A stretch of 9,404 bases of DNA from JAAYDS01 sp039680625 (GTDB taxonomy: Bacteria; Chloroflexota; Anaerolineae; UBA1429): assembly GCA_039680625.1 (NCBI GenBank), contig JBDKSN010000087.1:1-9404 (forward strand), written 5' to 3'. This document shows positions 1 to 5,954 of the stretch, one piece after another. Within the stretch, counting starts at the first letter, position 1, and the number at the start of each line of letters is the position of its first letter. The translations under genes were made by a program, and so were the position numbers. The notes below the pieces were generated by a model, which saw nothing but the letters and a program-made list of their open reading frames with translations, was not told where the DNA came from and did not search any database.

Positions 1-57
1 TGCGCATGGGCGCCCGCGAGTAGCCCGCCTGGTGTTGCCGCCGATCGCCGCCAACGT

Positions 58-543
58 CTACATGATCTCGAAGGTCATCATGATGTTATAGAACATGCCG
101 GCGTAATAGTCATAGGTCTCGACATCCTTGCCCTGGGCGATAAAGGTCAGTTGGGCGTCTCCCCAGAACATGGTGCGCACCCAGCGCTTGCGCTCGACAT
201 CGCCGTCACGATAGACAAAGCGCGCATCCCAGCCTTTGAAAAGCTTGGTGATGGTCTCTTTCTGCCACTCGATCTCGGTGATATCGAGCTGCTTGAGTCC
301 CTCAGCAAAGCCCTCACGCAACGCCTCGATGTCGTCCTCTTCGACCGAATAGTCGAGGGTCACCTTCTCGACGAGCAGACAGGTGTCCATATCGGCAGGA
401 TCGGGCACGAACAGTGCGCCTGGGTTGCCGTTGGCCAGCTCAAGGCGCTGCCACTCGGTGGGCACCCATACGCCGAATCCGGCATCGCCGAAAGTGTGTT
501 TGTAGACGCCGGTGTACTTGGCACGTTTGGGCTCGCTGGTCAT
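58..543 (-). CDS. Small soluble protein of unknown function, possibly PsbP/DcrB-like fold
   Basis: A 161-residue protein that I cannot assign to a named function. It starts at an ATG preceded by GAGGAG with a 6-base gap, and a near-consensus promoter lies just upstream, so the gene is well supported. The layout is an N-terminal segment with aromatic and glycine residues (GFGVWVPTEW, about residues 23-32), then a VPDPADMDTCLLVEKV strand region (about 46-61). An acidic helix (about 68-85) and a run of alternating charged and aromatic strands follow, and it ends in a helix with YYAGMFYNIMMTFEIM. That order (strand, VP-x-x-W, acidic helix, strands, final helix ending in a phenylalanine-rich strand) recalls the Mog1/PsbP/DcrB alpha-beta fold, but this is an inference from pattern. 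There is no signal peptide or membrane segment, so it is probably cytoplasmic. It lies downstream of gdh but behind a terminator and with its own promoter. Confidence 0.85.
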   Translation of the reverse strand: MTSEPKRAKYTGVYKHTFGDAGFGVWVPTEWQRLELANGNPGALFVPDPADMDTCLLVEKVTLDYSVEEDDIEALREGFAEGLKQLDITEIEWQKETITKLFKGWDARFVYRDGDVERKRWVRTMFWGDAQLTFIAQGKDVETYDYYAGMFYNIMMTFEIM

Positions 544-549
544 GTTCTT

Positions 550-555
550 CTCCTC
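550..555 (-). promoter_or_regulatory. Ribosome binding site of the small unknown protein
   Basis: GAGGAG on the minus strand, 6 bases before the ATG at 543. It supports that start. Confidence 0.8.
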
Positions 556-572
556 GGGAACTGCTGGCGCGC

Positions 573-601
573 ATTATAGTTGGTCAGGCCAGGCACGGCA
601 A
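573..601 (-). promoter_or_regulatory. Sigma70-type promoter of the small unknown protein
   Basis: On the minus strand a perfect TATAAT (573-578) is separated by exactly 17 bases from TTGCCG (596-601), which matches the consensus -35 at four of six positions. Transcription would start about 20-25 bases before the ATG at 543, a short leader holding only the ribosome binding site. This is the best promoter in the window and suggests steady, housekeeping-type expression independent of gdh. Confidence 0.75.
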
Positions 602-638
602 CTCGTCTTCGGCCTAGAGGGGCTGCACAACGAAAGAA

Positions 639-664
639 CCCGAGGGCCGCAATCGGCCCTCGGG
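639..664 (-). terminator. Rho-independent terminator of gdh
   Basis: An 11-base-pair perfect stem (CCCGAGGGCCG paired with CGGCCCTCGGG) closes a four-base loop. On the minus strand it is followed by TTCTTTCG (631-638), a modest T-rich tail. It begins 31 bases past the gdh stop codon and sits before the promoter of the next gene, where a terminator is expected. On the plus strand no T tract follows, so it is read as acting on the minus strand only. Confidence 0.8.
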
Positions 665-694
665 CTGAGGAGTGACATCAGGGATGTGACGCGC

Positions 695-1948
695 TTACTT
701 GACCCAGCCGCGCAAGGCGACCGCCTCGGCCACCCGACTCACCGCTACGGCGTATGCGGCTAATCGATGGTGGATGTTGCGGTCGACAGCGAGCTGGTGT
801 ACCGCGGCGAAAGCGCTCGACATCTTGGCATCGAGGCAGCCGTATACCTGCTCGATCGGCCAGTAGTAGTTGCTGGCGTTCTGCACTTGCTCCAGATAGC
901 TGACGGTGACGCCACCAGCATTGCACAAAAAGTCCGGCAACACAGTCACGCCTCTGTCGAAGAGGATCTCATCGGCCTCGGGCGTCGTCGGCCCATTCGC
1001 CAGCTCGGCCACCAGACGGGCCTGAATGCGGGCCGCGTTGCTCTCGGTGATCACGTTCTCGAGCGCGCTCGGGAAGAGCACGGTTACGGGCAGCTCCAGC
1101 AGCTCTTCATTGCTGATCGTCTCGGTGCCGGGCAGTCCGACCACGCTGCCAGTCTCTTCCTTGAACCTGGCTGTGGCGACTGGGTCGATCCCCTTGTCGC
1201 AATAGATGCCCCCACGCGAATCGCTCACCGCGACCACGCGCAAGCCGAGCAGTTGCGTGCCCAGCAGATGGATGTTGCTGCCCGCATTGCCATAGCCCTG
1301 CACCGCCGCTGGCTGCCCTTGCAGGTCGAGGTTGAGAGCTTTGGCTGCCTCGCGCACTACATACGCGCCACCGCGCGCCGTCGCATCGCCACGACCCAAC
1401 GAGCCCGCGAGGGGCACTGGCTTGCCCGTGATCACGCCCGGGAGATGCCGACCCGTGATCACCTCGTATTCGTCCATCATCCAGGCCATGATTTGTGGCG
1501 TGGTATAGACATCCGGGGCGGGCACATCGACTTCGGGGCCGATCAGATGCGCCACAAAGCGCATATAGGCACGACTGAGCCGTTCGAGCTCGGCTATCGA
1601 CATCGCCTTGGGGTTGCAGACCACCCCCCCCTTGCCGCCGCCGAGGGGGATATCGACCACGGCAGTCTTCCAGGTCATCCAGGCTGCCAGGGCACGCACC
1701 GTGCTGATGGTCTCTTCAGGGTGGAAGCGGATGCCGCCCTTGGCCGGGCCGCGCGCATCGTTGTATTGCACGCGGAAGGCCTCAAAGATGCGAAAGCTGC
1801 CGTCATCCATGCGCAGAGGGATGTTGAACCGGTGCTCCCGCATCGGCACCCGCAGGAACTGCTGCATGGCAGGGGACAGGTGAAGCAATTCACTGGCTTG
1901 ATCGAGCTGGCGTTGCGCGGTTAAGAAGGGATCAACTTTCTGCGACAC
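695..1948 (-). CDS. gdhA: Glutamate dehydrogenase (Glu/Leu/Phe/Val dehydrogenase family)
   Basis: A 417-residue protein, a usual length for hexameric glutamate dehydrogenases. It should interconvert glutamate and 2-oxoglutarate plus ammonia with NAD(P) in the cytoplasm, linking amino acid use to central carbon metabolism. Family signatures are complete: GPAKGGIRFHP (K70, substrate-binding lysine), MTWK (K94), GGGKGGV with catalytic K106, PAPDVYT with D146, the Rossmann loop GYGNAG (218-223), NAGGVTVSYLEQVQN near the C-terminus, and the terminal RGWVK. K70, K94, K106 and D146 correspond to K89, K113, K125 and D165 of the Clostridium symbiosum enzyme. The start is GTG at 1948, preceded by GAGAGGAG at 7 bases. 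The frame stays open 73 codons further upstream, but that stretch has no family similarity and covers a likely promoter. Whether it uses NAD or NADP cannot be told. Leucine or valine dehydrogenase is unlikely because of its length and motifs. Confidence 0.95.
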   Translation of the reverse strand: MSQKVDPFLTAQRQLDQASELLHLSPAMQQFLRVPMREHRFNIPLRMDDGSFRIFEAFRVQYNDARGPAKGGIRFHPEETISTVRALAAWMTWKTAVVDIPLGGGKGGVVCNPKAMSIAELERLSRAYMRFVAHLIGPEVDVPAPDVYTTPQIMAWMMDEYEVITGRHLPGVITGKPVPLAGSLGRGDATARGGAYVVREAAKALNLDLQGQPAAVQGYGNAGSNIHLLGTQLLGLRVVAVSDSRGGIYCDKGIDPVATARFKEETGSVVGLPGTETISNEELLELPVTVLFPSALENVITESNAARIQARLVAELANGPTTPEADEILFDRGVTVLPDFLCNAGGVTVSYLEQVQNASNYYWPIEQVYGCLDAKMSSAFAAVHQLAVDRNIHHRLAAYAVAVSRVAEAVALRGWVK

Positions 1949-1955
1949 GGTCCCA

Positions 1956-1963
1956 CTCCTCTC
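1956..1963 (-). promoter_or_regulatory. Ribosome binding site that sets the gdh start
   Basis: GAGAGGAG on the minus strand lies 7 bases before the GTG at 1948. It decides the start in favour of a GTG-initiated 417-residue protein over the longer open frame that reaches 2167. Confidence 0.8.
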
Positions 1964-2096
1964 GGCACAGGCTGAGGGCACAAAGCCCCCGCAAACTCCA
2001 ATGGATTGGTCATGGGGGACGCTCGCAGCTCCGGGAGCGCTATCTGCTCGACCCGTCGCGCGTACCGCACCATTGCGGCCCTGCGGTTGACGCCAG

Positions 2097-2125
2097 ATGA
2101 TACTCGCTTCGGGCAGATTGCACAA
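2097..2125 (-). promoter_or_regulatory. Candidate promoter of gdh
   Basis: On the minus strand TATCAT (2097-2102, five of six to the -10 consensus) lies 17 bases from TTGTGC (2120-2125, three of six to the -35). Transcription would begin near 2090 and give a leader of about 140 bases before the GTG at 1948. The -35 box overlaps one of two TGCACAAA repeats, so an activator or repressor could act here. Confidence 0.4.
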
Positions 2126-2170
2126 ACTGGCTACCCCGGCTTGTCGGATACACTGTGTTTCGTGCACAAA
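2119..2170. repeat. Pair of TGCACAAA direct repeats upstream of gdh
   Basis: TGCACAAA occurs at 2119-2126 and 2163-2170, 44 bases apart start to start, about four helical turns. One copy overlaps the proposed gdh -35 box. Eight-base repeats can arise by chance; the position is the only reason to list them. Confidence 0.3.
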
Positions 2171-2216
2171 TCATGTCTTGGCGTCACCCGCAGATAGGTG
2201 AACCGTCCTGAGTAGC

Positions 2217-2228
2217 ACCCAGACCGGT
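2217..2228 (+). repeat. 12-base motif ACCCAGACCGGT, copy 1
   Basis: The same 12 bases occur at 3168-3179 in the same orientation. This copy lies 49 bases past the 3' end of the SDR gene, in the gdh upstream region. See the finding on the paired motif. Confidence 0.4.
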
Positions 2229-2276
2229 AGAGCGCGGCCCTGCCCGTGCAGGCTGCGCATCCGCTCAACAAAGGAC

Positions 2277-3008
2277 CTATCCTCGCCCGATGTACTTTTG
2301 GCCGAGCGGCAAGACGATCGCCTCGAGCATGTTGGCCTCAGGAGGTAGCGTGGCCATGAGCAGGGCGACACGCGCGATGTCTTCCGTGGCGATCATCGGC
2401 TCGGCATCCATGGCTCGGCCGGAGGCAGTGCGCCGTTCGACAGCGGTGTTTCCGGGATGCAGGCAGCTCACAGCGATGCCATAGTCGCGCCCCTCCAGCG
2501 CGGCAGCCTGGGTCAGCCCCCACACGCCGAACTTGGCCGATGTGTACGGCGCCATGTTCTCGCGCGTCCGTGAAGCGGAGATCGAGCCGATATTGATGAT
2601 GCGTCCACCCCTCGCTGGCTTCATGATCCGGAACGCCTCGCGCGTGCAGAGAAACGGCCCCGTCAGACAGGCGCCGATGACATTGTTCCATTGCGCCAGA
2701 GTGAGCTCTTCGATCGGCCCGTCGTCGAAAGCGCCCGCACTGTTGACCAAGATGTCGAGCCGCCCAAAGCGCGCCATCGTCTGGGCGAATAGCGCTTGAA
2801 CTTGCGCCTCATCGGTGACGTCGCAGGCGATGGCCAGGCAATCGACGCCGTGGACACGCATGCCTTCTGCTGCCCGCATCAGGCGCTCCGCGGTGCGCCC
2901 GGCCAAGACGAGATTGCACCCCTCAGCCGCGAATGCCTCGGCAATGCCCTTGCCGATGCCACTGCCTCCACCAGTCACGATCGCTACCTTGGCTGTCAAC
3001 TGCCCCAT
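2277..3008 (-). CDS. Short-chain dehydrogenase/reductase, NADP-type
   Basis: A 243-residue classical SDR oxidoreductase; the substrate is unknown. Visible motifs are the cofactor loop TGGGSGIG (12-19), GR (37-38) with an arginine that usually favours NADP(H), CDV (62-64), NSAG (89-92), catalytic S142, and YTSAK with Y155 and K159. The late segment HPGNTAVERR and the C-terminal GQKYIGRG are typical of a subfamily near 3-oxoacyl-ACP reductase and glucose dehydrogenase. The fourth catalytic residue is unusual: the expected NLTG asparagine is cysteine (CLTG, C114). The start is ATG at 3008, preceded by GGGGAGG at 6 bases; the open frame runs 9 codons further but lacks such a site. No signal peptide is seen, so it is cytoplasmic. 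It is divergent from the gcl-like gene, with 233 bases between their starts, so the two may be co-regulated; a role in reducing a carboligase product is only a guess. Confidence 0.93.
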   Translation of the reverse strand: MGQLTAKVAIVTGGGSGIGKGIAEAFAAEGCNLVLAGRTAERLMRAAEGMRVHGVDCLAIACDVTDEAQVQALFAQTMARFGRLDILVNSAGAFDDGPIEELTLAQWNNVIGACLTGPFLCTREAFRIMKPARGGRIINIGSISASRTRENMAPYTSAKFGVWGLTQAAALEGRDYGIAVSCLHPGNTAVERRTASGRAMDAEPMIATEDIARVALLMATLPPEANMLEAIVLPLGQKYIGRG

Positions 3009-3014
3009 ATCTGG

Positions 3015-3021
3015 CCTCCCC
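3015..3021 (-). promoter_or_regulatory. Ribosome binding site that sets the SDR start
   Basis: GGGGAGG on the minus strand, 6 bases before the ATG at 3008. It favours this start over the in-frame ATG at 3035. Confidence 0.8.
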
Positions 3022-3037
3022 GATGAATAGTGCATCG

Positions 3038-3067
3038 AGTATGCGTACGGCTCCTAGCGGGCGTCAA
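3038..3067 (-). promoter_or_regulatory. Candidate promoter of the SDR gene
   Basis: On the minus strand TTGACG (3062-3067, five of six) and CATACT (3038-3043, four of six) are 18 bases apart, giving a leader of about 20-25 bases before the ATG at 3008. The -35 region reads TTGACGCCCGCTA, close to TTGACGCCGCTA in the hydrolase promoter at 8005-8010. Confidence 0.5.
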
Positions 3068-3124
3068 GCCGGATGTGATAGCCCAGGCGGACTAGAGGCC
3101 GCCGCCATACTCAAGGGGTCTGGA

Positions 3125-3139
3125 GCCAGGCCAGGCCAG
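3125..3139 (+). repeat. Three tandem GCCAG units
   Basis: GCCAG is repeated three times head to tail in the middle of the divergent SDR-gcl intergenic region. It is too short to call a variable repeat with confidence, and no function is assigned. Confidence 0.4.
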
Positions 3140-3167
3140 GTGGCGTCTGGTTCGACGGCAGAGGCCG

Positions 3168-3179
3168 ACCCAGACCGGT
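3168..3179 (+). repeat. 12-base motif ACCCAGACCGGT, copy 2
   Basis: An exact copy of the motif at 2217-2228. It ends at the base before the TTGACA -35 box proposed for the gcl-like gene, which is a plausible place for an activator site. Confidence 0.4.
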
Positions 3180-3195
3180 TTGACACCACGGTCAA
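3180..3195. promoter_or_regulatory. Candidate operator, inverted repeat TTGAC-N6-GTCAA
   Basis: TTGAC (3180-3184) and GTCAA (3191-3195) form a perfect five-base inverted repeat with a six-base gap. It overlaps the proposed -35 box of the gcl-like gene, so a dimeric regulator bound here would affect transcription. The regulator is not encoded in this window. Confidence 0.35.
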
Positions 3196-3208
3196 GCTGG
3201 GTCACACT
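3180..3208 (+). promoter_or_regulatory. Candidate promoter of the gcl-like gene
   Basis: A perfect -35 TTGACA (3180-3185) is followed after 17 bases by CACACT (3203-3208), a weak -10 matching three of six positions. A strong -35 with a poor -10 would fit an activated or regulated promoter. The start codon is at 3242, so the leader would be about 25-30 bases. Confidence 0.35.
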
Positions 3209-3241
3209 CGCGGGTAGCCTGTTGAGGGAGGGATTCGCGCG

Positions 3242-4915
3242 ATGCGCGTTGCGGAGGTCGTCGTCCGTATTCTCGAAAAAGAGGGCATCGATGCTGCCTT
3301 CGGTATTCCAGGCGCCTCGATCAACCCCGTGTACGAGTTCCTGGGCACCTCGCGCCAGATCAGGCACTATATCGCCCGCCACGAAGAGGGTGCGGTGCAC
3401 GCCGCTGACGGCCATTTCCGCGCCAGCGGGCGCATGGCCCTGGCGATCTGTACGTCGGGCCCAGCAGCGACCAACTTTGTGACGGGCCTCTACACGGCGC
3501 AGGTCGACTCGATGCCCTTGATCGCGATCACCGGGCAGAACACCCGCGCCAATCTGAACAAGGAGGCTTTTCAGGCCGTCGATATTGCCACCATCGCGCG
3601 TCCCGTCACCAAGGGAGCCTGGTGCGTGACCGTGCCCGAGCAAGTGCCGGCGGTCATGCAGAAGGCGTTCTGGTTGGCTCGCGAGGGGCGCCCTGGGCCT
3701 GTCTTGATCGACCTGCCGCTCGACGTGCAGATGGCCGACATCCCCTTCGATCCCGACACCTATGCACCCTTGCCTGTGACCAAGCCGGCCCCAGATGAGG
3801 GGCAGATCGCCAAAGCGCTCGACCTGCTCTTGGCCGCCGAGAACCCGATCATGATCATGGGCGGTGGCGTCCTGCTGAGCGGGGCTAGCGCGCAGTGTGT
3901 AGCCCTCGCCGAGTATCTGGCTCTGCCCGTGGTCACGACCTACATGGCCACCGGTGGCATCCCCGCCAACCATCCGCTGCACGTCGGGCACATCGGCATC
4001 CAAGTGGGTTCTCCCTACGGCAACCGCATGTTCCTCGGCTCCGATCTGGTGTTGGGCATCGGCTGCCGCTTCAACGACCGGCACACCGGCAACCTGGGTG
4101 TCTATACAAAGGGGCGACGGTTCATCCACATCAATATCGAACCGGAGCACATCGGGCGCATCGTGCCCACCGAGCTGGGCATTGTCGCCGATGCCGGCTT
4201 GGCGATCGATGCCCTCCTCGCTGAGGCGCATCGCCGCACGCCCCCTCGCAAACCCCAGGGCCGCGTCGCCACGATCCCGCAAGATCGCGCCGCTGCCGCA
4301 CGGCGCACCGATTTCGACCAGGTGCCCATCAAGCCACAGCGGGTCTATCAAGAGATCAACGCCTTTTTCCCGCCAGACACGATGTACACCACGGGCTGTG
4401 GCCTCACCCAGATCTGGTCGGGCCAATTTCAACAGACATCTCAGCCGGCAACGTATCTCGCCTCGGGGGGTGCGGGCACGTTGGGCTATGACCTGCCCGC
4501 CGCGATCGGCGCCAAAGTGGCTTGCCCCGATCGCCTCGCCGTGGCGGTCATGGGCGACGGAGGCTTTGGCTTTATGATGGAAGAACTGGCGATGGCCTGC
4601 CAGCATCAGGTGCCCGTCATCACCATCATCGTCAACAACGGCTATCTTTCGTTGATTCGTCAGAACCAGCGCTACACGTACGAGTTCGAATATGGCGTGG
4701 ACTTGACCTACAACGGGCGGGGCATCGACTTTGTCACCCTCGCGCAGGCCTTTGGCGCCTATGGCGAACGTGTCGAGCGCCCCGAGGAGCTACGGCCAGC
4801 CTTTGAGCGCGCCGTGGCCTGCGGGCGGCCTGCGGTGATCGACGTGATCGTCGAGCGCAGCACTGATGCCGCAATGGGCAACTCTCTCGACACCGTGCGC
4901 GAGTTCGATGGCTGA
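3242..4915 (+). CDS. gcl: Glyoxylate carboligase-like thiamine diphosphate enzyme
   Basis: A 557-residue ThDP enzyme of the acetolactate synthase superfamily, with the usual three domains: PYR (about 1-165), central (about 190-325) and PP (about 360-530). It follows E. coli Gcl in every segment, for example EKEGI-x-x-AFG-x-PGA, RPGPVLIDLPLDVQ, FDPDTYAPLPV, RFNDRHTG, IEPEHIGRI, FDQVPIKPQRVY and the C-terminal MGNSLDTVREF. The cofactor motif is G438-D-G440, 24 residues, then N465-N466. Gcl joins two glyoxylates into tartronate semialdehyde with loss of CO2. However, E48 stands where E. coli Gcl has V51: this protein keeps the canonical ThDP-activating glutamate, as acetolactate synthases do. 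Substrate choice is therefore open. It also lacks a C-terminal tail of about 30 residues seen in E. coli. The start is ATG with GGAGGG 9 bases upstream. No hydroxypyruvate isomerase or tartronate semialdehyde reductase gene is adjacent. The carboligase call is firm; glyoxylate as substrate is moderate. Confidence 0.85.
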   Translation: MRVAEVVVRILEKEGIDAAFGIPGASINPVYEFLGTSRQIRHYIARHEEGAVHAADGHFRASGRMALAICTSGPAATNFVTGLYTAQVDSMPLIAITGQNTRANLNKEAFQAVDIATIARPVTKGAWCVTVPEQVPAVMQKAFWLAREGRPGPVLIDLPLDVQMADIPFDPDTYAPLPVTKPAPDEGQIAKALDLLLAAENPIMIMGGGVLLSGASAQCVALAEYLALPVVTTYMATGGIPANHPLHVGHIGIQVGSPYGNRMFLGSDLVLGIGCRFNDRHTGNLGVYTKGRRFIHINIEPEHIGRIVPTELGIVADAGLAIDALLAEAHRRTPPRKPQGRVATIPQDRAAAARRTDFDQVPIKPQRVYQEINAFFPPDTMYTTGCGLTQIWSGQFQQTSQPATYLASGGAGTLGYDLPAAIGAKVACPDRLAVAVMGDGGFGFMMEELAMACQHQVPVITIIVNNGYLSLIRQNQRYTYEFEYGVDLTYNGRGIDFVTLAQAFGAYGERVERPEELRPAFERAVACGRPAVIDVIVERSTDAAMGNSLDTVREFDG

Positions 4916-4927
4916 GCTAGGGTCGGC

Positions 4928-5860
4928 CTAGGCGCCTTGGCGGGCGATCGATAGCGTGTAGGGAACCGTATCGGCGAGCACATCCCAGAGGCCAGCCCAA
5001 GCCTGATAGGCTTGCTCGCCCAGCCCAATGTGCACCTGGCAGCAGGTCAGCCGACGCCGCCAGTCGGGTACGTCTAGCCCGATGGCCTCCCAGTGGCGCA
5101 ACGCCTCACCGACAAAATCGATGTCGCGCCAGGCAGGGAACCACGGCTGCCAGTAGCAGATCCAGGCCAGGTCATAGAGCGGATCGCCATAGAGGCTGCA
5201 GCCCCAGTCGAGCACAGCCGTGATCTGGGCGCCGTCGACCAGCACGTTGCTGTGCAACAGGTCGCTGTGAATCACGGCCCGTTCCTCCGGCAGCCCTGCG
5301 GCAAGATCGACCAAGCGCGCATAGGCTTCGTCATGAGCAGCCAGGGCGTCTGGAGACGCCGCCAGCCGTTCTCGCCAGCCATACGTGCGGTTGGCGGGGT
5401 TGTCGGTATTCACCGCTAGCAGCACCGCACGCCAGCTGTCGTAGCGACCGTTGCCATCGACGCCCCAACCGCCAAAGCCTGTCGTGCCCGACAAGTCGGC
5501 CTCGCGCGCCGCATCCAGAGCGGCAAAGAGCGACGGCAGCAGCGCCCGCATCTGCTCACCGCTCACGTCGTCGATGTAGCCGCCATACGCTCGCTCGGCG
5601 ATGGCATAGTAACCGCTCGGCGCTTGGCCGACGGCCAGCACTTGGGGGATAGGCAACGCGGCAGAGCGCCAGCGTGCCGCGAACTGGTCTTTGAGGAAAT
5701 CATCGACATAGGCCCCAAACCGCGCCACATAGTCGCCATCCGCCCAGCGGAAAGCGAACGCCTGCGACCACGCCCCCTCACCTAACGGCGCCACGTCGCT
5801 GACCTCGTTGCCGTACTGCGCCACCAGGAACTGCTCAGCTTGGGCCAAGGTTATGCGCAT
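4928..5860 (-). CDS. Aminoglycoside phosphotransferase (APH) family kinase-fold protein
   Basis: A 310-residue protein with the APH/choline kinase fold. The nucleotide loop is LGEGAWSQAFAF (26-37), the VARF strand carries R47 where kinases usually have lysine, the catalytic loop is HSDLLHSN (H198, D200, N205), and the metal-binding aspartate is D218 in VLDWG. DPLYDLAW (226-233) follows as in other family members. It would transfer phosphate from ATP to a small hydroxylated molecule in the cytoplasm. Many such proteins in environmental bacteria are not resistance enzymes, and nothing here points to an aminoglycoside as substrate. The start is ATG at 5860 with GGGGAG 8 bases upstream; a GTG two codons earlier is too close to that site. 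Its stop lies 12 bases from the convergent gcl stop, so no room exists for separate terminators. It may be co-transcribed with the hydrolase gene 94 bases upstream. Confidence 0.9.
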   Translation of the reverse strand: MRITLAQAEQFLVAQYGNEVSDVAPLGEGAWSQAFAFRWADGDYVARFGAYVDDFLKDQFAARWRSAALPIPQVLAVGQAPSGYYAIAERAYGGYIDDVSGEQMRALLPSLFAALDAAREADLSGTTGFGGWGVDGNGRYDSWRAVLLAVNTDNPANRTYGWRERLAASPDALAAHDEAYARLVDLAAGLPEERAVIHSDLLHSNVLVDGAQITAVLDWGCSLYGDPLYDLAWICYWQPWFPAWRDIDFVGEALRHWEAIGLDVPDWRRRLTCCQVHIGLGEQAYQAWAGLWDVLADTVPYTLSIARQGA

Positions 5861-5868
5861 GGACACTA

Positions 5869-5874
5869 CTCCCC
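5869..5874 (-). promoter_or_regulatory. Ribosome binding site that sets the APH-family start
   Basis: GGGGAG on the minus strand, 8 bases before the ATG at 5860. It leaves only 2 bases before the alternative GTG at 5866, which makes that start unlikely. Confidence 0.65.
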
Positions 5875-5954
5875 TACTACCACGACCTGGCTCGCACCTC
5901 GCAGCGCGCCCAGGCTCGCCTAGACTCGCCGGCCGACCTCCCGATCGCCCGCCC

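Larger units (their letters stand above)
1949..2276. other. 328-base non-coding region between gdh and the SDR gene
   Basis: No gene is supported here. Read on the minus strand it holds, from the SDR end, a weak imperfect hairpin (about 2232-2258), one copy of a 12-base motif (2217-2228), two copies of TGCACAAA, and a candidate gdh promoter (2097-2125). A leader of about 140 bases follows, with short inverted repeats: CCAAT-N2-ATTGG at 1998-2009 and GGGC-N5-GCCC at 1976-1988. The leader is long for a simple gene and could carry a regulatory structure, but I do not recognise a known riboswitch class. Short open frames across it lack ribosome binding sites. Confidence 0.6.

Noticed and set aside
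2..91. Plus-strand open frame entering from the left edge and ending in TAG at 89-91, with a hydrophobic tail
   Set aside because: It could be the end of a gene overlapping the small unknown protein tail to tail, but 29 codons without a motif are not enough to call it. The 57 bases left of that gene show nothing else.
767..1924. A 385-codon plus-strand open frame opposite gdh
   Set aside because: It is a shadow of the gdh codon pattern; the gdh frame has all family motifs and a clear ribosome binding site.
1949..2167. N-terminal extension of gdh by 73 residues
   Set aside because: The extension has no similarity to the family, covers the candidate promoter, and the GTG at 1948 has a strong ribosome binding site.
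2006..2197. A 63-codon plus-strand open frame in the gdh upstream region
   Set aside because: It has no convincing ribosome binding site and no recognisable protein features, and it overlaps regulatory-looking sequence.
2232..2258. Imperfect hairpin after the SDR gene as a terminator
   Set aside because: The core stem is only five base pairs (CCTGC with GCAGG), and no T tract follows on the minus strand.
3092..4606. A 504-codon open frame on the minus strand, antisense to the gcl-like gene
   Set aside because: Long antisense open frames are common in GC-rich genes. Its product has no recognisable motif and is rich in histidine, arginine and glycine, while the plus-strand frame has complete ThDP enzyme motifs.
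4928..5860. Antibiotic resistance gene
   Set aside because: The fold is that of the APH family, but there is no mobile-element context or close resemblance to a named resistance enzyme, so only a general kinase call is justified.
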